64,000 nt of DNA from Cordilura impudica (lineage: Eukaryota > Arthropoda > Insecta > Diptera > Scathophagidae). Position 1 is the stretch's first letter. Every line of letters starts with the position of its first letter. Below the pieces are notes generated by a model. That model was not told the DNA's origin, made no database searches, and was given only the letters and a program-made list of their open reading frames with translations. The translations under genes were made by a program, and so were the position numbers. Shown here piece by piece: positions 47,461-57,400 of the stretch. The stretch covers positions 187,735,253-187,799,252 of the forward strand of contig OY821519.1 in assembly GCA_963682025.1 (NCBI GenBank), in the 5' to 3' direction.

Positions 47461-48431
47461 GTCCGGAGTGGTAAGATATGCAGAAGGGTTCTCAACTGAA
47501 ATGTATGGACGAAAAATTCTGTTAGCATGTGTGATATTTTGCCGGATGATGTGTTTGCCAAATTGTTTGTAGCTATCCTCTTTGGAATTGTTTCTACTAT
47601 TTTGTAAAAATACTTTTGATCTACACTTATATCTTCAATACAAAGCTCTGGTAAGTTCGCGGGAATACGTTGAAAGTTCAATATATGCCTTTCTTTTTTG
47701 TTAGAAAACACTTTATAATATTTTACTAGTGTTTCAGTATAAATTCCTAACAATACAATCCATGAAATTTATGCTTATTATTTTATTATAATAAAATAAT
47801 TTTGTCACTTCTTGTTAAACTATTGAATAAATTGTTTGTATTTTTATAAATGTCTTACGTTCTTAATTATTATTTAACATTTTTCATAGTTTTCAAGTGC
47901 CTTGCCAATTTACCCCAAAAATTATGTACCACAGTTCATGCATCGAAAAATAAAAAGCGAATATTTCTTGTTTTGTCTATTACTACTGAACTGGAAGTGT
48001 GTAGAACTGCAGATGCGAAAGCAATTCCTGCCCTGTCTGGTACTCCAAATCTATAGCATGTTTTTGCTAATCTCAAATGTCTCTCTCTTTGTTTCAGTTT
48101 TCGAAGTATTCAATTGAAGTTGTACTCTTTTTTCACATTCCGACTGAAGACATTCGGTTTCAATTGCACTACTTAATACATCTGTAGGTATTTCGCCCAA
48201 CTGTTGACGTTTTAGAGATGGTTTTTCTCGTAGCAACTTTCTTTTCAATCTGTTTTCTAATCTGTTTTGTTGTGCCAACATCTACGCTACTTACAACAAT
48301 TTGTACATTTAAGAAAATATCCGCAGTTATATGCCGAAATATCAAACATAAGAACTTTTCCAACTTGTTTTTAGGTATTTTTGGATGAGTCTTCAAAAGA
48401 TTTTTACATTTTAAATGATATGTTCTTAGCA
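47448..48431 (-). pseudogene. Relic of an unidentified insect repeat-encoded protein
   Basis: Minus-strand pieces in shifting frames are LFDISAYNCGYFLKCTNCC (cysteine-bearing N-terminal part), VLSSAIETECLQSECEKRVQ, then RFGVPDRAGIAFASAVLHTS and SSVVIDK, and further on LPELCIEDISVDQKYFYKIV with SGKISH. I have the impression that a family of uncharacterised insect proteins with DR-AA-IASAVL and STDQ-YLYEI blocks has this layout, but cannot name it or its superfamily. It is frameshifted and has in-frame stops. The R copy truncates its C-terminal side and Helitron I its N-terminal side. Confidence 0.45.
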
Positions 48432-48763
48432 TCTATAATATTAATATGCTAGGCGATTTCTTGTGAATGATGTTTTGTTCTACCGTTTTATCCCGATGTT
48501 GACCAAGCCCATATTATTGAAAGGTATTTCTTTTTAGCCGTAAATTGCATTTAAAGTTGCTACTAACACATACATAAAATTATACAATGCTATGTGTGTG
48601 TTTATTAAATTTGTTAATGTGTTTGTAATAAAAATGAGATTGTTTTTTGTGTGGATCTTTAAATTGGCTATAATTGATTAGCATAACTTTAGGGTCTTTA
48701 TTTAATGAAAAAATAAAATTTCCTAGAATTTTCACTCGAATTTCGAGGGATGGAATCTGCTAG
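48432..48763 (+). mobile_element. Non-autonomous Helitron copy I (complete, 332 bp)
   Basis: It starts TCTATAATATTAATATGC after A48431 and ends GGGATGGAATCTGCTAG before T48764. It belongs to the subgroup with TTGATTAGCATAACTTTAGG and TTTCCTAGAA before the hairpin. Confidence 0.85.
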
Positions 48764-49274
48764 TTACCTTAATTCGTTTAACCTCTACTGTAGTTATGGA
48801 CGATTTCTCCCATAGTCCATCAATTTCGCAACCATTATGGCTTCTATTTCATTATATGTTAGCTCCTTTTAGTTTCCCTTTCATATTTTAAGCTGTGACG
48901 AGTCCACCCATAAAATTTCATAACATCTTCATAAGTTGGTAATCATATAAAAAACCAAATAAGGGACACTTCCAACTATTTCTGGTACGCTCCATTTCTC
49001 AGATGATCCACGAAGCAACGTGCAACACTAATTATTTTAACGATTGCGGCACACTTGTCACATCTAACTCCATGTTGAAATAAAGAAGTTGTGCGGGGAT
49101 TCCCCAATTTTTTAAAAGATATAGCATATGCTTCGAATCATTTAGATTACATATACAAAAGCAACACCTTTTAGTTTTTCTACACTCTAAAATTTTTTTT
49201 GTAGAAATCTACTCCATTAATTGAAGGTAACTTGTAACCTATTATAAATTGGGCAAAAACATGTGATTAACATT
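48764..49274. other. Decayed DNA, unassigned
   Basis: Minus-strand readings suggest old coding sequence (for example DVMKFYGW) but stops are frequent and no family is recognised. Confidence 0.3.
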
Positions 49275-49600
49275 GATTAACTTTATCGAAAGCTTTACTG
49301 AAGTCTGTATATATAATATCAGTATGTTGAGCATTACTGAAACCATGATTAATGTAAGTTGAGAGTTCTAGCAGATTTGTCGTTGTTGAACATCCTCTAC
49401 GAAATCCTTGTCGAGCAGTTGTTAATTAAGATGAAACTTGATGATGGAGAAAATCGGTAACACGTTTCCTAACACTTGCGCTGAGTTTATCAATGGCTCT
49501 GTAGTTTACAAAGTTTGATTTATTACCAGATTTAAAAAGTGGTACAATGTAGGATTCTTTCCATAATTTCTCAATATTTAGTTTTATCTAATCTTTTTTC
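49275..49600 (-). pseudogene. Non-LTR reverse transcriptase fragment
   Basis: The minus strand reads WKESYIVPLFKSGNKSNFVN, YRAIDKLSASVRK, TTARQGFRRGCSTTTNLLEL and TDIIYTDFSKAFDKVN, consecutive RT blocks of a Jockey/CR1-type element. It resembles the RT at 2.4-2.8 kb but keeps the AFDKVN segment missing there. It is broken by stops and cut at both ends. Confidence 0.7.
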
Positions 49601-49862
49601 GTTTAAACTTGTACTGAAAAACTAGAGGAGGGTGAAATAGGTTTTTCTAAAACTTCAAATAAGACATTAATATTTTATTCATTTAAAACTGTTCTTTAAA
49701 AATTTTTTATTAGTACTTGTAATCATTTCATCTTCGCTGCTTTGAAAAATGTTGTTGACAATTAACAATAAACAATAAATATAGATCAACAGCTCATTTA
49801 AAACTTTGGCTTTGTGACATTTTCACCAATGATTTTGTATAGAACAAAATTTCCAAAAGAAA

Positions 49863-50601
49863 ACATGTAAGAAAATTATAGTCGATCTATACCGACTTTA
49901 CGATACCCTATACTATGCTTTTGGAGAGGGGTCTCAGGTCCAACTAATGAGATAAAGAAAATAAGGATAAACCATATTTGAGTGTCATTGTTATTGATTT
50001 TTTTGTTCGCAGATATGAAAGAGTTTATATCGGAAGCTATATTTACATGAGGACTAGGTCAAATAAGCAAACTCGATCTTATAAAGCAAACTCGATCTTA
50101 TTTCATAAAGTCACTTATTTTTTGCAAAAAAATATATTAACCAAATATGAGAAAAATCTGTGCAATAATTTTGTTTTTTTATAGATTTAATTGAAGATCA
50201 GGAAGCAGAAATCTAAAAAATCTCTTACAGGGTTTATTTTTTTGACTACTGATTATTGGGTGTAATAAACACACACAAACCAAATTTGATAAAAATCTAA
50301 TTTGTGTCTTATGGCAATTTTAGTCGATATCGTAGAAGTCATTTGTATAGGGACTAGGTCTGAACATGCACCGACTTTCACCAATTTCAATAACGTTCAT
50401 CTTATGGCTGAGAAAAGCTTATGTACCAAATTTTATCAAAATATGGCCATATTTGCTACCTGTAGCTTGATTACAAGGTTTACATGGATTCAAAAAAGGG
50501 CGGGCAGATGCACAGGCGGACGGTCGGACATTGGTAAATCGACTCAGAAAGTGAGTTTGAGTTCATCGTTATAAAAAAATTATACCCTGACCTCATAGTT
50601 G
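49863..50601 (+). repeat. Family R copy 5
   Basis: It starts ACATGTAAGAAAATTATAGT with a partly decayed palindrome (AGTCGATCTATACCGACT) and ends with ATTATACCCTGACCTCATAG. GGCGGACGGTCGGACATTGG near 50514-50533 marks the usual run. Confidence 0.7.
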
Positions 50602-50797
50602 TATCTATATATTAACATGTGAAGGAAAATTATTGCATCCCCCTTTTAAGCACAATGCGTGCACGGATGAGTGTGAAAATTGGCATAGTTAAAGTTCATA
50701 TGGACGAGAAGTTCAGAATTTAAAAATTTGTGTATAATATGTGTTAAAATATATTAAATTAAAGAAAATTAAATATTAATACTAAATAATTTTATAA

Positions 50798-51056
50798 GAT
50801 CCTAAAGGTATACTAACCAATTCACAATTCATCGAATTTTATTATATTGTATTGAGTTTTGAATTGCCTAAAATTGTTTAGCATACCTTTAGGCTCTTAT
50901 GATAACTCATGGTTTTTATGATATATATGCTATATATTTATTATCATAAATCTTTTATAATATATAGATTAAAAAAGCATTGAAAGAAAACCATTTATAG
51001 AAAAAATAAAATTTCCTAGAATTTGCACTCGAATTTCGAGTACTGGGTAATGCTAG
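50798..51056 (+). mobile_element. Helitron copy J (3' end, rearranged)
   Basis: It ends CACTCG-aattt-CGAGTA, GGGTAATGCTAG (51053-51056) then T. Upstream, CCTAAAGGTATACTAACCAA at 50801 is an inverted partial copy of the TTAGCATACCTTTAGG block near 50878. No 5' terminus. Confidence 0.65.
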
Positions 51057-51104
51057 TAGAGTACAAATATGCAAAAAATTTTGTAGTGTCGAAAAAAATG
51101 TCTT

Positions 51105-51321
51105 TGAGTAAATTGCATTTGAAATTGCTACTAACACATACATAAAATTATACATATGGTATGTATGTTTTATTAAATTTGTTAATGTGTTTGTTAATGA
51201 GTCTGTTATCTTCATTCACAATAATAATAAACCATAAAAGTGTTGGTTTGTGAATTGGCTAAGTTGAAAAATAAAGCTGCCTAGAAATTGCACTCGAATT
51301 TCGTGCGCTGGAATCTGCTAG
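51105..51321 (+). mobile_element. Helitron copy K (5'-truncated)
   Basis: It begins within TTTGAGTAAATTGCATTTGA, has TTGCTACTAACACATACATA and GTGAATTGGCTAAGTTG, and ends GCGCTGGAATCTGCTAG (51318-51321) then T. Confidence 0.75.
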
Positions 51322-53887
51322 TTTATATAAATGGATTAAAAAAAGTAGGTAATAGCTAAATGGTTATTTTTGTGGCTAAATTTGTTCATTTAATGGCTCC
51401 ACTGGCGATATTGTGCATAATGGACTTTTTTACTTGTTTAATATTTAATATTTTAATGTTAAACTTAAAAAGAAGTTCAATATATTCTCGGTCTAATAGA
51501 GAAATATTTAGCATATATATAAAAAATTATTGGGTATAGTACTTATTCTTTTGGTCATATACAACAATCCGAAACTTAAACTCCATTTTTGAACTTACTT
51601 ATCATTGATTTAATCAAATTATAATGAGAATTAAAAACTGAAAATGCTTAGCATAAAATTTAAGTTTTTAAATTTTTTTAAAAATTTTCAAATGTTAAAA
51701 TGATTTGCGAGTATAAAATAAGTGTCTTTACTTACTTTTCTTATGACGAATTGTAATCCTTTTTATATGGTCCTTAAAGTCCAATAAGAAGTTTTATACA
51801 TTTCACTATTACTAATAAGTTTTTTGTTTGATATATTTAGCTCTATTGAATTTTGGTATATATATTCTATTTTTTTTTTAATTTATTTATTACACAACTT
51901 TTTAGGGCTTTCCTTTGGTTTTGTTAAAAATATGCACGAGTTTTTTGTTTTTGGTATTGAGATTTAGGAACTTTAATATTATTTGAATGTTTAGAAAATC
52001 ACAATTCTAGAAATTTTTTCACATAAATTAAGGAACTTTTTCTTCAGTTTGAATCAATTTTTTTTTATCTTTTTTTTTTTAATTAGCTAGTTTTATATAG
52101 TTTTTATTTGGTTACGTCGTAATCACTATATTTCCAAAATATTTCAAATCCGTTTATTTGATTCTTTATTTTTTTTTTTTGATTGTCCGAAATGAATTTT
52201 TAAGTCATGCGCCGCGAACAGTTTATTTATTGAAATGAAAATTTTCTTAATTATGCGATTGAGTTCGAACAACTTCCACAATCTTAAAAATCAGAAACGG
52301 TATTGAGCAGACAAAAATTCTGAAAATATGCTTAAACCTCAACATCCCTACGGCTACGTTGACTGTTGGCGCTGTTCGTATGTATCTGAATCATCTGAGG
52401 CTACATGCAGCATGCTGCCGCTGAACACAGCCTAGATACATTCCTTGTGTTTTGGTGTTTATAGTCGATGTTGTTGTTGTTGTTGTTTCTGTTTTTGTTA
52501 TTTTTCATCTATTTTGATTTCATGAGTTTACTTAGCATTTAACTTACTAACTAGTGCAGACATTTCGACTGACAGACATCTAGACAATATACGACACCCG
52601 AAAATAGCAGCGACAGTATGTGATAGAAACTGGTAAGTAGTGTTAGTTTAAGTTTACGTAGTGTCAATGTTGTATCTAAAAATAAACATATCCAACCATC
52701 CAACAGCTCTGGTCGTTAGATGGAAAGAAAACTTTCGAATTTGAATTTTGGCTACTTCCAGTCGCTATTCCCCCTGTAGTTAGATACAAAAATTTTTACA
52801 AATTGTTTAATAGTTTATCTAAAATATGCTGTTGTTGGTGTTTTATGACTTTAGCCTTTGAATTGTGAATTTTAAGTCAAAACTTCTATTGGAATTCTTG
52901 AAGATCCCCCTATTGCAAGAGCAATTATTCATTTTTTATTAACAACTATTTATGTGTGTTGTTTGATGGAAAACTATCCGTTTGTTGTTGTATGCCTGAA
53001 ATACTTTCAAATTTGCGTGAATATTAGTATTTATTCCGTGTATTGGTATATTCCTCATTCGTTGAATAATGTAAATGATCCGTTTGTTGTGTTGCACATC
53101 ACAATGTAATAATGGCAGTGCTGATGATTCCTGTTGTTTTCGTTTTACAAGTTAGAAACGTCAAGTATAGATTCATAAATTTGGTGATGGAATGAACTCG
53201 TTTACCTTTTGAATTATGATTTTGAACTCCTTAATGTTGATCTGTAGGAGATTTGGTAAAGCCTAATGATTAGAATTGCGCTTAATAGATACAACTTAAT
53301 TACACACAAAAAAAAATTCCATAACCGACTTGTTATAAATTTGAACAACTGTGTTGTTAAGAGAAATTTAATTCCATCATTGCGAAAAAATATTTTCTAT
53401 TAAAACCATAGAATTGTAGTCTTAATGAACCCAAAAGTCTTTTTCAATTTCAGTGCAATTCTGTTGGTAATAAGTTCGTTAACCACAATGAATTTATGTG
53501 TATTGACGATTTTATTTCAATCCATAAATGTACGTCAAATATATTTTGTAATTTGTTGACAAGATTTCTGAGCTGACCTAAAATCAGATCAAAACTCATT
53601 ACATTGGTTACTTTTTTAAGAAGAATACCTATTTTTAAAAAATTTGTAATCGAATATTATAATTTCGATGTCATGTAACAAAGTATCTAATATCAATATA
53701 CGTGTCCTACACACTAAAAAATATTAGTTGGATATCGGTTATATCAAATAATTTTTGTGTTTTTCCTTAAATTAAGCTGATATGACCTAAAGTTTTGAAT
53801 GTAATGAAACAATATGTATTACAGTTTTTTCCCGACGTTTCGTCGATTTTTTGTCGACATCTACTGGGAATCGTCTCTTAATTAAAA
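51322..53887. other. Unassigned AT-rich DNA
   Basis: Contains (TTG)n at 52470-52488 and long T runs. No coding frame or known repeat. Less transposon-like than its surroundings, so it may be host intronic or intergenic DNA. Confidence 0.4.
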
Positions 53888-54022
53888 CTAGCAGATTCCA
53901 GACCTTGAAATTCGAGTGCAAAATCTAGGAAGTTGTATTTTTTCTTTAATAATGACCCCAAAGGTTTGCAAATCAATTTTAGCCAATTCACAATTCAACA
54001 GTTTTTAGATATCGATTATAGA

Positions 54023-54436
54023 TGTTGAGGACTTAATGGTTTTTAAGTCTGTTAATTACTAAAAAAGACTAAAAGATTGAAACACAATTAGATTTGTTTT
54101 ATAATATAATGTTTTTATTTCGACAACTTGATTTGACTACGTCCAAATGCTAACTATAACTAACTGTGTTACAATTGTATTTGCTTTAACATATTTGAAA
54201 ATGTAGTAAAAAGTTGACCTTGAATCGTTGTATTTTATTAGGCAATGTTGACGACGATGATGACTTATTTTGTTTGCATATACAATCAAATATGATGTTA
54301 GTGTGACGATGCTGACAACTTCGTGCAGTGAAACCTAGACCGTTGCTTTTTTTGCATACGTGGAATGAGCATGTGTACATATATTTTTGAATATAAAGAA
54401 GAATAATAAAGAAATTAACCCACTAAGGGTTGAACA
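54023..54436 (-). repeat. 3' LTR of the BEL element
   Basis: 414 bp. On the element strand it starts TGTTCAACCC and ends CCTCAACA. An AATAAA on the element strand near 54238 may serve polyadenylation. It carries C at 54326 where the other LTR has T. Confidence 0.9.
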
Positions 54437-54449
54437 TACTCCCCGGCCG
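54437..54449 (-). promoter_or_regulatory. Polypurine tract of the BEL element
   Basis: Directly before the 3' LTR the element strand reads GGCCGGGGAGTA. The purine run GGGGAG next to the LTR is where plus-strand DNA synthesis should be primed. Confidence 0.6.
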
Positions 54450-54458
54450 TAACCTGGC

Positions 54459-57400
54459 TCAATTATTGATGTTTGTTTCTATGGGTAACTTGCATACCTT
54501 GGCGACTGCTCTTTTTTGTTGTCCGTCGGAAGTTCTTACCACAACTACTCTAACTTGCTCATCTGGACCTCTTATCGCTTCTACTATTCTTCCTAATTGC
54601 CATTTTAAGGGTGGAGTATTGTCCTCTTTTATTACCACCAAATCGTTGGGCTGTAAATTAGTATGATGCATTGTCCACTTTGACCTTTTCTGTAACTCTG
54701 TGATATATTCTTTATGCCATCGTTCCCAAAAGCATTGGTGTGCCCATTGTACTTGTTGGTACCTCTTTAGAGTTCCAGATTCTGCATTACTCACCGGTGC
54801 TTCATGGACTGTGTGTGCGGTTCTGCCGATCAAAAAGTGTGATGGTGTTAGTGCACGAAGATCATCTGGGTCGCTGGACATAGGTGTAAGTGGTCTGCTA
54901 TTTATTACAGCTTCTGATTGACAGCAAACTGTTTGGAGCTCGTCGTATGTAAATGTATAATTACCAACTGCTCTACGAAGAAAATATTTTGCTTGTTTGA
55001 CTGCGCTTTCCCATAACCCACCAAAATGTGGGGATCGAGGGGGAATAAATTTCCAATTTATGCCCTGTTGCTTACAATATTCATCAACGGCAGTAACGTG
55101 TGAAGGTGTTAAGAAATGTTGTAGCAAAGATTTTAATTCGCGATTTGCACCCACGAAATTTGTTGCATTATCTGAATAAATCGTGTTGCATTTACCTCTT
55201 CTGGATATGAAGCGTTTTAATGCCGCAGTAAATGATGCGGTAGTAAGATCCATTGCTAATTCCATATGTACTGCTTTTGTTACGAAGCAAATAAATACCG
55301 CTATATAGACCTTACTTGGTTGTTTTCCTCTAAGGCGATGAGTTATCAAAAATGGACCACAATAGTCCACTTCAGTTACAGCAAAGGGATATGTGGGTTC
55401 AATTCTGTCCTTTGGTAATGATCCCATAATTTGTTGAGTGATTTTTGGTCGACAACGAAAGCAGGTGATGCATTTATGTATTGTTTGGCGAATTGTGTTA
55501 CGAGCATTTATAATCCAAAAACGATCGCGAAGAAGACTATTGAGTGTTTGAGTTCCGGCGTGCATGTGAATTCGATGAAAGTGTTCAATTAATGCTCGAA
55601 TGAATGGATGCTGACTTGGTAGTACTATAGGGTGAATTGTATCAAACGACAACGACGAGTTGGTTAAGCGACCGCCTACACGAATAATGCCATCCTTTAG
55701 AAAGGGTGAAAGTTGAACTAATTTGGAATTACGATTTACTATGTTGTTCTTGGTTAAACTTTTATATTCATCAGGAAATGTTTCTCTTTGTATGGCTACG
55801 CATATTAGTAATAGTGCTCGTGTTTCTTCATCCACTGTAATTGGTCCAACATTGACATCCTTTTGTTTTCTAAGTAAATCGAAGAATCGTGTTATGTATG
55901 CGAAAATACGAATGGTTTTGCTATAATTGTTTATGTATTTAAAATCAACGAATATGCCTGGTGAAAAATTTGCTAAAAGTGATGTGACCTGTTGTTTTTG
56001 TTCTGGTGGATCTTCATCATATGATGGTGATAGCTGTGGCCACAAGTTTGATGAATTCTTTAAAAATTCCGGGCCTTCAAACCACAATTTATTGCCAATA
56101 AGATCTACTTTGATTCCTCTTGAAACGAGGTCGGCAGGGTTGTGAACGGTTGGACAGTAATGCCAATTGAAATTAGTTGTAGACGCTTGTATTTTTCTGA
56201 CTCGATTCGCTACAAATTGCGTCCACCTTGAGGAGTCACCACTTATCCAGGCCAGCGTTATTGACGAGTCTGACCAACAGTGAACTTTATTCGAATCTGG
56301 GTTTATAATTTTACATACAACTTCAAGTAAATTAGCTAATAGAAGTGCTGCAGATAATTCAAGTCGAGGTAAGGTTACAGATTTGACTGGTGCGACGCGA
56401 GATTTGGCACACAGCAGTGATGACATTTTTACACCATCTCTTCTATATACCGCATATATGCATGCGCCGTAAGCCTTTGTACTGGCATCTGAAAAGGCAT
56501 GAATTTCAGTATTGTTATCAAAATGTACAAACCTTTGGATCCGTATCTGTGTAATTTGTGGTAGTTGTTTGTAGATGGCTTCCCATTGAGATGCGATTGA
56601 TTGCGGGACACTTTCATCCCAATTCACTTTAATTTTCCATAGATCTTGCATGAGTATTTTACATGATACGATGATTGGATTTATCAAACCAAGTGGATCA
56701 TAAAACGAGGCAATATGCGATAAAATTTTGCGTTTGGTTAATTTTGGCGATGGTGTTGGTGCTTCATAACTAAAAAGAAATTCATCTTCATTGGGTGACC
56801 ATTTTAAGCCAAGAGCTTTGATGTACTCAGAATCCTGAAGTTGAATAATTTTTTCTCTATCTTCTAACTTTACATCATCGATGATTTGTGGTATATTTGA
56901 TGCAAATTTCCGCAACGGAAAACCGCCCTTTTGTAGTAGTTGCATTACTTGATTTTTTATTTCAATAACTTCATCAATACTCTGCGCACCTGTCATTAGA
57001 TTGTCTACGTAAAAATCTCTTAATGTTACTGCTGCACCAATGGGAAATGCTGAGATGTTATCCTTTGCTAGCTGTTGCATACACTTTACAGCCAAATATG
57101 TTGCACAACTCGTTCCATATGTAACAGTTTGTAATTGGTAAACATTTATGCTTTCATTCGATGAGTTTCTCCACAATATACATTGAAATTTCATGTCTTC
57201 AGGATGAATGTATATCTGTCGAAACATTTTGGCGATATCAGCCATTAGAACATATCGATGCAGTCGAAATCGAAATAATATCGTAAACAAATCATCTTGC
57301 AGTGTCGGTCCAATTCGAAGATTTTCATTGAGTGATACTCCGTTTGATGTTTTGCATGACGCATCGAAGACGACACGAAGCCTTGTTGTTGAACTGTCGC

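Noticed and set aside
53815..53880. Possible start of another element near the ACGTTTCGTCGATTTTT motif
   Set aside because: Only a short palindromic patch; no partner end or coding content found.
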